Assembly (NCBI GenBank): GCA_045533195.1
Contig: JAZSHI010000032.1
Span: 1 to 64,000, forward strand
Length of the DNA stretch: 64,000 nucleotides
Reading direction: 5' to 3'
Source: SIG607 sp045533195
GTDB taxonomy: Bacteria; Bacillota; Clostridia; Oscillospirales; Acutalibacteraceae
Positions 39,080 through 48,408 of the stretch are shown piece by piece. The notes beneath the pieces were generated by a model, which did no database searches, was not told the origin of the DNA, and worked only from the letters and a program-made list of their open reading frames with translations. The position numbers and the translations under genes are program-made. How positions within the stretch are numbered: the first letter of the stretch is position 1; every line of letters begins with the position of its first letter.

Positions 39080-40804
39080 TCACTTAATAATGTGCAATTT
39101 TTCAAGAAATCTCGCTATCGTTTTGCCTTTCGGAAAGCCTTCTATATCTTCTTTGCTCAAAGTATTAAGAGCAAATAGCACCACCAAATAAACGATTATA
39201 GCTATAACCACACCGCCAATTGTGGCAATAAAATCGCCTTTTCCAAGCTTTGTTATAAAGGTAGAAACAAAGAAGGCGCATATTCCGCAGCAAAGCGCAG
39301 ATATAAACGGTTTAACTATAACAGCAAAGAAATTAAACTTAACGCCGGTATGCTTAATAAGACAATACATATTAGAAGCAAAAATAAATACATAGCAGAG
39401 AGTTGTACCGATAGGAGCGCCCATTATATTAAGTTCAGGACGGCCTACAAGTATGGCATTAACTATTATCTTAAGGACAGCACCTATAGCAATATTTCTT
39501 ACAGGAAGCATTGGCTTACCAATCGCCTGCAGCATATTGGTCATGGGAACACTAAGTCCAGAAAATACAGCTGCCACGCCAAGCATACGAAGTAAAGGAG
39601 CGCCTATTTCAACAGGAGCAACGCCTTTATATAAAAGTCCCATTACGTTGGGAGCTATTGCACAGAGTCCAATTCCCGCAGGAATTGCTATAACCGCAGT
39701 CGTACGCAATATGGTTTCCATAGTCTTTTTAACAGCCACCATATTCTTTTCTACCCAAACTGTAGTAAGAAAAGGAACCGAACCAATGCCTAAAGTTGCG
39801 GTTATTGTGGGGATAAGATTATAAAAAACATATGCTTCGCCTCTTATACCGTACAAGAATGTAGGCATATTTGAGGGAGAAAGTAACTCTCTGCCGAGTG
39901 AAGATGCAGTAGCGTTATAATCTGCAACAGAGGCGGCATACATATTAGAAACATATTCAAAAGAATCAGCCATAACGTTTTTAAGCTGCCATTTCACCAT
40001 AAAAGTATCAATAAACAGCGTAATGTTATTTGCCAAAGAGCTTAAAGCAACCGGTATAGCAATTACAAGAAGCGCCTTTAAAATCACTTTACCCGTACTG
40101 CTTTCAGGAGCAGTTTGGAAAGCTTTATTATCTATTGAATCACCAACGAATTTATGCCGCAAAATAAGGAAGGCTGCAGCAGCAATAGTGCCAACCATAA
40201 TTCCTCCTAAGGCACCTGCCGCAGCATAAGCAACATTATGTGTAATTTTAAGAACTATATATGCAAAAGAAAATCCGAGAATCAGTTTTCCAAGCGCCTC
40301 AATAATATCGGAAACGGCAGTTGGATACATATTATGCAGTCCTTCATAATATCCTCTGTAAGAAGACATATAACTGCAAAAAAGTATAGTGGGAGCTATC
40401 ATTAGTACACATACAGCAACATTCTTCGCATCCGTCACATTATCGGTAGTAGAAACAGCGTAAAAATAGGTTGCGCAAAGCATAATTATAAAACCTGCAA
40501 TGCCTGTAACCAGAAAAGCTTTTTGAGCAATATTCAAGGTTTTACGGGCATCTTTGAGTTTTCCCTGTGCAACAGAAGCTGCAGTAAGGCGCGAAACCGC
40601 AATAGGAAGTCCCGCCATTGAAAGCGCATATATCGGCAAAAACAAATCATATGCTGACGAAAAATATCCAAACCCAAGGTCACCTATAAGACTTTGAAGA
40701 GGAATTTTGAAAATTGCGCCTATAATCTTTACTATAACCGTTGAAGCCAGTAGGATTACCGCACCGCGTTCAAAATTCTGTTCTTTGATTTTCTTTTCTC
40801 TCAT
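39080..40804 (-). CDS. spoVB: SpoVB/MurJ-like polysaccharide flippase
   Basis: This is a 574-residue MOP/MATE-superfamily membrane protein with about 14 helices. The opening block ERGAVILLASTVIVKIIGAI and GDLGFGYFSSAYDLFLPIYA are typical of the SpoVB/YtgP group. GLPIAVSRLTAASVAQGKLK and FCSYMSSYRGYYEGLHNMYP follow. Members move lipid-linked cell-wall precursors across the membrane, and SpoVB is needed for spore cortex. Its place before mazG and yabPQ matches yabM of Bacillus and supports that role. A vegetative flippase function cannot be excluded. AAAGGGAAG precedes the ATG. Confidence 0.88.
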   Translation of the reverse strand: MREKKIKEQNFERGAVILLASTVIVKIIGAIFKIPLQSLIGDLGFGYFSSAYDLFLPIYALSMAGLPIAVSRLTAASVAQGKLKDARKTLNIAQKAFLVTGIAGFIIMLCATYFYAVSTTDNVTDAKNVAVCVLMIAPTILFCSYMSSYRGYYEGLHNMYPTAVSDIIEALGKLILGFSFAYIVLKITHNVAYAAAGALGGIMVGTIAAAAFLILRHKFVGDSIDNKAFQTAPESSTGKVILKALLVIAIPVALSSLANNITLFIDTFMVKWQLKNVMADSFEYVSNMYAASVADYNATASSLGRELLSPSNMPTFLYGIRGEAYVFYNLIPTITATLGIGSVPFLTTVWVEKNMVAVKKTMETILRTTAVIAIPAGIGLCAIAPNVMGLLYKGVAPVEIGAPLLRMLGVAAVFSGLSVPMTNMLQAIGKPMLPVRNIAIGAVLKIIVNAILVGRPELNIMGAPIGTTLCYVFIFASNMYCLIKHTGVKFNFFAVIVKPFISALCCGICAFFVSTFITKLGKGDFIATIGGVVIAIIVYLVVLFALNTLSKEDIEGFPKGKTIARFLEKLHIIK

Positions 40805-41493
40805 GATACTTCCCTTTCAGCCAACACTTTTAAAAGTTCAAAAATTATTTCAGCAGGAGCAATATCTCCGCTATATGCTACAGCACTGTATGAGGCGTCG
40901 GCATCATCTCCCGCATCATCAGAAATCTGTCTTACCGCGGCAAAAGCCATACCAGTCTGATGACAAACCGAAGCGATAGCAGCCGTTTCCATATCACAGG
41001 ATATGGCATCAAAATTAACCTTTAGTTTATCTCTCAATTCATCATTACTTACAAAGCAGTCACCTGATACAGCCAGTCCTAATTTTGCTTCACTGCAAAG
41101 TTCTGATAAAAGTTCGGTTAATTCTCTATCTGAATTATAGATATACTGTTGACTCGGTTTTTCGCATAGCTTATAGCCAAGACAGGTTAAATCAAAGTCG
41201 TGTTCAATAAATTTATCGTTAATTACAACTTCACCTTTTTTAACACGGCAAATACCGCCCGAATAGCCAAAACTGAGTATAGCATCACAGCCCAGTGTAT
41301 AAAGATACATCGTGGCAGAAGCGGAATTTACTTTACCAATACCGCAGTGAACAGCATAAATATCTATATCTTTAACCTTAAATTCATAACAATCTCTGCC
41401 AAAAAAACCTATATTAATTGCATTATCAAGTTTTTCAACAAAAGGCTTATATTCGCCATCATCTGCAACGATGATTCCGATTTTTTTATACAT
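40801..41493 (-). CDS. mtnN: 5'-methylthioadenosine/S-adenosylhomocysteine nucleosidase-like protein
   Basis: The protein (about 230 residues) is of the PNP/UDP phosphorylase superfamily, MTAN branch. It removes adenine from methylthioadenosine and S-adenosylhomocysteine in the methyl cycle. KKIGIIVADDGEYKPF is the first strand with the base-side acid, AVHCGIGKVNSASATMYL and SFGYSGGI form the sugar pocket, and DAISCDMETAAIASVC carries the catalytic MExxA. RQISDDAGDDA holds the acid that protonates adenine. ATG 41493 follows AGGTGA. Its start overlaps hemZ by 8 bp and its end overlaps spoVB by 4 bp. Confidence 0.9.
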   Translation of the reverse strand: MYKKIGIIVADDGEYKPFVEKLDNAINIGFFGRDCYEFKVKDIDIYAVHCGIGKVNSASATMYLYTLGCDAILSFGYSGGICRVKKGEVVINDKFIEHDFDLTCLGYKLCEKPSQQYIYNSDRELTELLSELCSEAKLGLAVSGDCFVSNDELRDKLKVNFDAISCDMETAAIASVCHQTGMAFAAVRQISDDAGDDADASYSAVAYSGDIAPAEIIFELLKVLAEREVS

Positions 41494-42964
41494 TGCTCTT
41501 TTCACCTGTCTTATTATATTTTTTATAAAAATCACTAATACCTTTTTTACGAAGCATCAATTCATCAAATCTATTAATATATTCATAAGGATATTTAAAA
41601 TTAAAGATTCTTTCAATATAATCGCCGTTTGGCTCTCTCAGCTTTGTGACAGCAGAGGCACCACAAGCAAGGATAGTATGGGTTTCATCCATAATAAATA
41701 CATTATATAAGCATTCCTTACCAATTTTAGCATAACCGACATTTTCAAGATTACCTACCGTCTTACTCTGACGATACATATAATAGGGCAAAATTTCGTT
41801 TTGACTCAATGTTTTTCTCGCATAAGTAACCATATCATCAGCTACTTTTCCTGCCTCTATCTCGGGAAAATCACCCGATAAGTTCATTTTTGAAGAACGC
41901 TTCATAGAAAGTGAATGTACTGTAATACTCTCAGGGCCGAGCGTTAATAATTGCTCAACAGTACTCTTAAAGCTTTCAAAATCATCTTCGGGAAGTCCCG
42001 CTATCAAGTCCATATTTATGTTATCAAAGCCGACTTTTCTGGCAAGATTGAATGCATCAACGGTTTGTTTTGTGGTATGGGCTCTGCCAATAATTTTCAA
42101 AACATCATCATTCATAGTCTGCGGATTAATGCTTATGCGAGTTGCCCCGCATTCTTTAATAGCGATCAGTTTTTCTTCGGTTATAGTATCAGGTCTTCCT
42201 GCTTCTACAGTAAATTCCAATAGGTAACTCAAATCAAAGCATTTATTCACCGTATCAAGCACTAATTTCAATTGACTTTCATCAAGGGTTGTTGGTGTAC
42301 CGCCACCCATATAAATAGTTTTGAGTTTTAAATTGTTTTCCTTCGCTATAACTGCAGTTTTCTCAATTTCATAGCACAGATATTTTACATACTCGGGAAT
42401 CAGATGGTCGGCTTTTTCTACGGCATGGGAAACAAAAGAACAATATGAACATCGTGTGGGACAAAAAGGGATTGAAATATATAAACTAAAGGAATCACTT
42501 TCGGAAAGTTCTATTATTTTCGCTTCGCCGAAATGAGTTTCTTCGCACAATGAAATCTTTTCATCACTTACAAGGAATTTTTCTTTAAAAAAATCTTTTG
42601 CCTTTTGCTCTGCGCCCAATTCCTTTGCTACAGATGAATAAAGACGCGCAGGTCTAATTCCTGTAACAATTCCCCATTTTGGAGAATAAGCAGTAATCTC
42701 ACTAAAGCATTTAAATAATAATGCAGCAAGTTCACGTTCGGCTTCACGCTCACTAAAGCCATTAGTTAAATTTGCTTCATTTTTAGCAAATTTTTTATTT
42801 ATTAAAACACTCGCATATATATCATTACCGCAAAGCTGGGTGACAGCCATATTAGAACTGTTAACTAATTCGTAGCTAATCTGAATTTTTTCAAAAGGCA
42901 GAAAAATTCGACAAAGCTTTTCCATTTCATATTGAAAAGTGTGACCTATACAGCATAAATTCAT
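41486..42964 (-). CDS. hemZ: Coproporphyrinogen III dehydrogenase-like radical SAM protein HemZ
   Basis: This 492-residue radical SAM enzyme is of the HemZ branch of the oxygen-independent coproporphyrinogen oxidase family. The HemZ-specific block WGIVTGIRPARL precedes the iron-sulfur motif CPTRCSYCSF (CX3CX2C). IYMGGGTPTTL, ISINPQTMNDDVLKIIGRAH and NMDLIAGLPEDD are the later radical SAM/HemW-type blocks. True coproporphyrinogen activity of HemZ is not always proved, so heme synthesis is inferred. It overlaps the MBL gene by 4 bp. GAGGGAAAT precedes the ATG. Confidence 0.92.
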   Translation of the reverse strand: MNLCCIGHTFQYEMEKLCRIFLPFEKIQISYELVNSSNMAVTQLCGNDIYASVLINKKFAKNEANLTNGFSEREAERELAALLFKCFSEITAYSPKWGIVTGIRPARLYSSVAKELGAEQKAKDFFKEKFLVSDEKISLCEETHFGEAKIIELSESDSFSLYISIPFCPTRCSYCSFVSHAVEKADHLIPEYVKYLCYEIEKTAVIAKENNLKLKTIYMGGGTPTTLDESQLKLVLDTVNKCFDLSYLLEFTVEAGRPDTITEEKLIAIKECGATRISINPQTMNDDVLKIIGRAHTTKQTVDAFNLARKVGFDNINMDLIAGLPEDDFESFKSTVEQLLTLGPESITVHSLSMKRSSKMNLSGDFPEIEAGKVADDMVTYARKTLSQNEILPYYMYRQSKTVGNLENVGYAKIGKECLYNVFIMDETHTILACGASAVTKLREPNGDYIERIFNFKYPYEYINRFDELMLRKKGISDFYKKYNKTGEKSNV

Positions 42965-43584
42965 TTTAAAATTTCCCTCATAAAAGGATTATTTTCTTTT
43001 TCAAAAGACAAACGTGAGGCAGGACCATGTCCGGAATAGACATCAAAATCACCTTTGATATTATAAAGGCGTTTTAGAGATACCATAAGTTCATCACTAT
43101 CACCGCCTATAAAATCGGTTCTGCCTACACAGAGTCTAAATAAAGTATCACCGCTGAACATCCAGTCGCCTATAATAAAGCAAGAGCTACCCCTTGAGTG
43201 ACCGGGAGTTATAAGAACCTTGATTTTTATATCGCCAACAGTAAGCAACTGATTATCGCTCAAGACTTCGTCAGCCTCAAAAGGCAAAAAATCTAAGCAG
43301 AAACGCTCACATAAATTAACAGAAGCATCACTTAATCCTATTGCATCAGGAGCGGATATGTAAATTTTTCCATTACCTAAAGCTCTGGCTTCATCGGCAC
43401 CTAATATATGGTCAAAATGATTATGCGTCAGCAAAATGGCAAGTTCTTTTGATTTATTTTCAGCTATAAACTCTCTGATTTCATCGGTCATTTGCCCCGG
43501 ATCAATAATAACTGCACCGGTGCTTCCCGAAATCAGATATACATTTTGATCCATATACGGAATATTTACAGTTTTGAGTTTCAT
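42961..43584 (-). CDS. MBL-fold metallohydrolase (glyoxalase II-like)
   Basis: This 207-residue metallo-beta-lactamase fold protein has LLTHNHFDHILGAD as the HxHxDH metal motif, TPGHSRGSSCFII with the third His, and SGDTLF with the bridging Asp. FDVYSGHGPASRL gives the last His. The pattern is that of glyoxalase II-like hydrolases with two metal ions. The substrate is unknown; thioesters are likely. The gene overlaps dtd and hemZ by 4 bp on each side, a common arrangement in Clostridia. Confidence 0.92.
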   Translation of the reverse strand: MKLKTVNIPYMDQNVYLISGSTGAVIIDPGQMTDEIREFIAENKSKELAILLTHNHFDHILGADEARALGNGKIYISAPDAIGLSDASVNLCERFCLDFLPFEADEVLSDNQLLTVGDIKIKVLITPGHSRGSSCFIIGDWMFSGDTLFRLCVGRTDFIGGDSDELMVSLKRLYNIKGDFDVYSGHGPASRLSFEKENNPFMREILK

Positions 43585-44042
43585 TTATTTTTTCTCCAGA
43601 TTTCAGTATCAAGAATTATGGTAACAGGACCGTCATTAAGAAGCTCAACCTTCATATCAGCACCAAATTCACCCTTTTGGACGTTTTGTATTCCGTTTTC
43701 TTTTAACAGTTGACAAAACCGTTCATATTCACTATTAGCCGCAACGGGTTCCTTAGCAAGAGTAAAAGAAGGTCTGTTTCCCTTTTTTGTATCAGCACAA
43801 AGAGTAAAATTAGAAATAACCAATGCACTTCCGCCTATATCTAAAAGTGATAAATTCATTTTATCTTCTTCATCGCAGAAAATTCTAAGTGAGCTGACCT
43901 TTTTGGCGAGGATTTGTGTATCTTCATTGGTATCATCTTCATAAACGCCAAGAAGAACGAGAAAACCTTTTTCAATTGCGCCGATAACCTTTCCATCAAC
44001 GCTCACACTTGCATTTTTAACCCTTTGTATAACTGCTTTCAT
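43581..44042 (-). CDS. dtd: D-aminoacyl-tRNA deacylase
   Basis: Dtd hydrolyses D-amino acids (and glycine) mischarged on tRNA. MKAVIQRVKNASVSVDGKVI is the standard N-terminus. VISNFTLCADTKKGNRPSF is the SxFTL block, where the more common Gln is Asn. LNDGPVTIILDTE is the cross-subunit Gly-Pro motif that gives chiral selection. Length (153) is normal. AGGTG precedes the ATG. It follows rel by 11 bp, as in most Firmicutes. Confidence 0.95.
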   Translation of the reverse strand: MKAVIQRVKNASVSVDGKVIGAIEKGFLVLLGVYEDDTNEDTQILAKKVSSLRIFCDEEDKMNLSLLDIGGSALVISNFTLCADTKKGNRPSFTLAKEPVAANSEYERFCQLLKENGIQNVQKGEFGADMKVELLNDGPVTIILDTEIWRKNK

Positions 44043-44053
44043 AAAAACACCTG

Positions 44054-46252
44054 TTATTTGTTCAATCTTTCTACACTATATACACCGTGTATTTTTTCAA
44101 TACGTGTAATAATATTTCTTAAATGCTCAACACCCTCGGTACTAACTGTTATAACCGTTACGCTGTTACCTTTCTTGGTGGGGTGCGCATTAATGCTGTG
44201 AAGAGCCACACGCATATTTATGAGCGTCTGGGAAATATCAAGGATAAGTCCCTGTCTGTCAATAGCGGTAATCTGCAAGGATGCCATAAATGTTGACGGT
44301 AAATTATCTGCCCAATAAGATGTAATCCATCTGGCAGGCTCAGGACTTTCTTCAATATTTTTCGGAACATTAATGCAATCGCGCTTGTGGATAGACACTC
44401 CGTGACCTCGAGTGATAAAACCGATAATATCATCACCCGGAAGAGGAGCGCAACATTTTGAAAACTTTATAAGACAATTATCAATACCTTCAACAATAAC
44501 ACCGTCATTAGCTCTATTTCTTCTATGGGGAGTTACTTCAGGAGTAGTGATAAGAACCTTATTTTGCTTAGATATGCGATTGAAGTTTTCTTTGATATTA
44601 GGCAATATTCTTGCTAAAATAACACCGCCGTAACCAATAGCAGCATAAAGTTCATCGACATTTTCAAGATGCTGACGTTTGGCAATATCGGAAAGAAAAT
44701 CTTTAAGAGCAGATTCGTTTTCGAATATTATACCGTTACGCTTAAATTCTCTTTCAATCTCAATTCTGCCGTTTTCAATATTCTCAGAACGTTTTTCTTT
44801 TTTAAACCAACTTCTAATCTTTGATTTAGCTTGATTTGTAACAGCAATATTTATCCAATCTCTGCTCGGTCCGTGACCTGCCTGATTAGTAGTAAGAATC
44901 TCAATAATTTCACCGGTTTTAATAACGTGGTTTATCGGAACAATTCTTCCGTCAACCTTTGCTCCCACCATTCTGATTCCCACAGCAGAGTGGATAGCAA
45001 AAGCAAAGTCAACAACGGTTGCGCCGGCAGGCAGATTTATAACGTCACCTCTTGGGGTAACCGCAAAAACATCGTCCTGCGCCAAATCCACCTTGATACT
45101 TCTTATTATTTCGGAAGCATCACCTGTGTCATTTTGCGATTCAAGTATCTGACGAATCCACGCAAGTTGCTGTTCCATTCCTTTGTCGCTGCCTGTTAAA
45201 CCAACTTTATATTTCCAGTGCGCCGCAATTCCGTATTCTGCAGTTTCGTGCATTTCAAAGGTACGAATCTGTATTTCGAAGGGTACACCTTCCCTACCGA
45301 TAACAGTAGTATGAAGGGACTGATACAGGTTGGGCTTCGGCGTAGAAATATAATCTTTAAAACGATTAGGAATTGGACGGAAAAGGTCGTGCATAATTCC
45401 CAGAATATTATAACAGTTAGCAACGGTATCGGTAATAATTCTAACTGCATAAATATCGTAAATTTCTTCAAACGCTCTACCCTGAACAAACATCTTTCGG
45501 TAAATACCGTTTATCGACTTAACTCTGCTTTGGAATTCCGTTTTAACGTCAGGCATTTCCTCCTTAAGACGTTCTGTAATTTTTTCTTTAACGGAATCAA
45601 GCATCCTTGAACTGTCCTTAAAATTTTCTGAAAGAAGACCTTCAATTTCCTCGTAAGCGACGGGGTCAAGACATGAAATAGAAATATCTTCAAGTTCTTC
45701 TTTAATGGGGCGAATACCAAGACGGTGAGCTATAGGTGCATAAACTTCAAGCGTTTCAAGAGCTTTATCCCTGCGTTTTTGCTGTGGCATAAAGTCTATG
45801 GTTCTCATATTATGAAGTCTGTCAGCAAGTTTAATAAGAATTACACGGATATCCTTACCCATAGCAATAAGCATTTTGCGAATGCTTTCAGCTTGTTGTT
45901 CTTCTTTAGAAACAAAGGAAAGTCTGCCTATTTTAGTAACACCGTCAACAATAAGCGCAACCTCATCACCGAACAGTCTGCTTATATCTTCAAGGGTTGT
46001 TTCGGTATCCTCAACCGTATCATGAAGTAAAGCGGCGCATACCGATTCGCTGTCAAGACCGAGTTGCGCAACAATTTTAGCCACAGAAACAGGATGAATA
46101 TAATATTCTTCATTAGAACGTCTGAGTTGACCTTTATGCATAGTAACACAAAACTCATAAGCTTTTCTAATAAGTTCATAATCAAATTCAGCATTCTGGC
46201 TGCTTAAAAAATCTTTGAATAACTTATACTCGTTTTCATAAATACTGTCCAT
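44054..46252 (-). CDS. rel: Bifunctional (p)ppGpp synthetase/hydrolase RelA/SpoT (Rel)
   Basis: This 732-residue Rel makes and degrades the alarmone (p)ppGpp during the stringent response. The hydrolase domain has ALLHDTVEDTETTLEDI with the HD pair and KLADRLHNMRTIDFMPQQKR. The synthetase domain has GVPFEIQIRTFEMHETAEYG and CYNILGIMHDLFRPIPNRFK. Next come TGS (VFAVTPRGDVINLPAGATVV), a Zn-finger-like region (CLIKFSKCCAPLPGD) and a C-terminal ACT domain. ATG 46252 follows AAGGGGGTGA. GTG 46261 would overlap that site. It overlaps nothing, and recJ ends 6 bp upstream. Confidence 0.96.
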   Translation of the reverse strand: MDSIYENEYKLFKDFLSSQNAEFDYELIRKAYEFCVTMHKGQLRRSNEEYYIHPVSVAKIVAQLGLDSESVCAALLHDTVEDTETTLEDISRLFGDEVALIVDGVTKIGRLSFVSKEEQQAESIRKMLIAMGKDIRVILIKLADRLHNMRTIDFMPQQKRRDKALETLEVYAPIAHRLGIRPIKEELEDISISCLDPVAYEEIEGLLSENFKDSSRMLDSVKEKITERLKEEMPDVKTEFQSRVKSINGIYRKMFVQGRAFEEIYDIYAVRIITDTVANCYNILGIMHDLFRPIPNRFKDYISTPKPNLYQSLHTTVIGREGVPFEIQIRTFEMHETAEYGIAAHWKYKVGLTGSDKGMEQQLAWIRQILESQNDTGDASEIIRSIKVDLAQDDVFAVTPRGDVINLPAGATVVDFAFAIHSAVGIRMVGAKVDGRIVPINHVIKTGEIIEILTTNQAGHGPSRDWINIAVTNQAKSKIRSWFKKEKRSENIENGRIEIEREFKRNGIIFENESALKDFLSDIAKRQHLENVDELYAAIGYGGVILARILPNIKENFNRISKQNKVLITTPEVTPHRRNRANDGVIVEGIDNCLIKFSKCCAPLPGDDIIGFITRGHGVSIHKRDCINVPKNIEESPEPARWITSYWADNLPSTFMASLQITAIDRQGLILDISQTLINMRVALHSINAHPTKKGNSVTVITVSTEGVEHLRNIITRIEKIHGVYSVERLNK

Positions 46253-46257
46253 TAAGG

Positions 46258-48261
46258 TCACCCCCTTGCCCTTTTAAGAATTGATGAATTATCCAAATCT
46301 ACCTTACCGCCGCTTGAGTTAATATACAACATTTCGTACTCATTTGCAGTTCTTGATATTAAACCGAGTTCTATAAATATATCAATAATAAGTCTTACTT
46401 TAGCAATACCTAATTGATTCATAAACTTTTGCTCGGTAGCTTTTGCAGATGCTGCGCCACGATTTAAAAACTTATATATTAAAGCACATTCTTCCCTTGT
46501 TGGAGCTATATCTTTATAATCCTTGGGAACAAGAGCGCAAAAATCATCATAGTCAGCCAATTCCTTAGCTAAATTATTATCAACAATACCTGAAATTCGG
46601 TAATCTTTTATAATTATCGATAAATATCGTTTGCCGTTAAATATGCTTACATCAAGAACAACAGCAATATCAAGAACATCACCTAATTTATAATCAAACG
46701 CCTCTTCGCTGCAGGAAAAAAGCATTGCTCGAAAAGAAGTATTATCTTTAATAAAGCTGAGCTTCAGATGTTTTCCACCTGCTACAGAAGATATTTTTTC
46801 AAGTTTTACACCGAAAATTCCAAAAAGAGGAATATTGTTACCGGTTCCGAAGGGTTGCATAACATTAAGCGCATCAAATAAATCAATGGATAACGCAATA
46901 GGATTAAGTTTGCAATCCAGTTTTAATACGGGAACTACGGGACTCACGGTACGCGCATAATCATTAACAACCGAAGCAAAAACTTCAATATTTTCTTTTT
47001 TAACAGTTACACCCGCTGCCAATTCATGACCGCCGAATTTTTCCGTATAGTGAGTAGCACTATTTATGCAGTCATACAAAGAGAATCCATCAATACTTCT
47101 GCCTGAACCATGAGCAACATCACCGTCAATACTCAAAACTATTGTTGGCTTTCCATACATTTCGCAAATGCGTGATGCAACAATTCCAACAATGCCATGA
47201 TGCCAATTTTCACCCGATACAACTATTACACGTTGGTGATAGAGATATTCTTTTTCGATAATTCTAACTGCTTCATCTAAAATAGATTTTTCAATTTTCT
47301 GACGTAAAGTATTTTCCTCGCCGATTTCCTGAGCTAAATCATTAGCTTCCTGTTCATCTTCGGTGACAAGAAGTTTAAAGGCGCGATGCGCACTCCCCAT
47401 TCTTCCTGCCGCATTAATTCTCGGAACAAGTCCAAAGGCAACCCTTGAAGCAGAAAATGCAGCAATATCAATACCAGCAACCTTCATTAAAGCGCATATA
47501 CCGACTCTGTTGCCGTTTAAAATCTGTTCCATACCAACACGCACAAAAGAGCGGTTGACAGAAACAAGCGGCATTACGTCACCAATTGTTCCAAGAGCCA
47601 CAAGGTCGCCATATTCACCAATCATTTCTTCGGGTTCAGCGCCTTCTAAAGCGCATATAAGATTAAAGGCAACCCCAACACCGCAAATGTCTTTAAATTC
47701 ACTATAATCATCCATACGGTGAGGATCTACAACCGCCAAAGCGTTAGGAAGATTTTCGGGCGGCAAATGGTGATCGGTAACAACTACCTTAATTCCCAGT
47801 TTATTGGCAAATTCTATTTCATCAAAACAAGATATACCGTTATCTACCGTTACAATAAGGGATACGCCCAATGAATAAAGTTCTTCAATAGCCGCTTCGT
47901 TCATCCCATACCCTTCAGAAAATCTGTCGGGAATACGGCAGACAACTCTGGCACCACGTTTTGTTAAATATGAAAAAAGCAAAGCTGTAGCAGTAACACC
48001 GTCGCAATCATAGTCGCCGTAAACTGCAATCAACTCATCATTTTCTATAGCTTCGCTTATACATTCGGCAGCCTTTTCAATATCCGTTAAGGAAAAAGGA
48101 TCAGAGAACATAGGTTCAGTTGATAAAAATTCCTCAAGTAAAGCAGGATCTTCATATCCACGCGAGGCGGCTATCATAGCAACAAACGGGTCAATATCGC
48201 ATTCCATTGCCAGTTCTTTTGCAAGTTCTTTATCAATTTTAGAAACTTCCCATTTTTTCAT
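46258..48261 (-). CDS. recJ: Single-stranded-DNA-specific exonuclease RecJ
   Basis: RecJ degrades single-stranded DNA 5' to 3' in recombination and mismatch repair. DHH-domain motifs appear in order: YGDYDCDGVTATALL, LIVTVDNGISC and VVTDHHLPPENLP. The DHHA1 domain has ENWHHGIVGIVASRICE and GSGRSIDGFSLYDCI. The protein is about 667 residues. Translation is set at ATG 48261 because AGGTGG lies 8 nt upstream. A longer frame from 48321 lacks a site. It is first in the recJ-rel-dtd-MBL-hemZ-mtnN-spoVB run, with a clear promoter before it. Confidence 0.94.
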   Translation of the reverse strand: MKKWEVSKIDKELAKELAMECDIDPFVAMIAASRGYEDPALLEEFLSTEPMFSDPFSLTDIEKAAECISEAIENDELIAVYGDYDCDGVTATALLFSYLTKRGARVVCRIPDRFSEGYGMNEAAIEELYSLGVSLIVTVDNGISCFDEIEFANKLGIKVVVTDHHLPPENLPNALAVVDPHRMDDYSEFKDICGVGVAFNLICALEGAEPEEMIGEYGDLVALGTIGDVMPLVSVNRSFVRVGMEQILNGNRVGICALMKVAGIDIAAFSASRVAFGLVPRINAAGRMGSAHRAFKLLVTEDEQEANDLAQEIGEENTLRQKIEKSILDEAVRIIEKEYLYHQRVIVVSGENWHHGIVGIVASRICEMYGKPTIVLSIDGDVAHGSGRSIDGFSLYDCINSATHYTEKFGGHELAAGVTVKKENIEVFASVVNDYARTVSPVVPVLKLDCKLNPIALSIDLFDALNVMQPFGTGNNIPLFGIFGVKLEKISSVAGGKHLKLSFIKDNTSFRAMLFSCSEEAFDYKLGDVLDIAVVLDVSIFNGKRYLSIIIKDYRISGIVDNNLAKELADYDDFCALVPKDYKDIAPTREECALIYKFLNRGAASAKATEQKFMNQLGIAKVRLIIDIFIELGLISRTANEYEMLYINSSGGKVDLDNSSILKRARG

Positions 48262-48311
48262 ACAATGCCACCTGCCTTTCTTAAGAATAAAATTTACCCA
48301 ATATATAATAT

Positions 48312-48340
48312 ATAGTAACATATAATATATATTTTTGCAA
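48312..48340 (-). promoter_or_regulatory. Sigma-A promoter of the recJ-rel operon
   Basis: On the minus strand, TTGCAA (48335-48340) and TACTAT (48312-48317) are separated by 17 nt, with the start near 48305 and a leader of about 45 nt. Confidence 0.65.
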
Positions 48341-48351
48341 GAAAAAAGAAG

Positions 48352-48389
48352 GAAAAGAATAAGAGCCGCAACAAAAAGTCACGACTCTT
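48352..48389 (-). terminator. Terminator after the transketolase genes
   Basis: A 12-bp stem (48361-48372 with 48378-48389, three wobble pairs) has a 5-nt loop and is followed on the minus strand by ATTCTTTTCC. It separates the tkt genes from recJ. Confidence 0.7.
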
Positions 48390-48408
48390 AAAATGCAATA
48401 TAAAAAAA

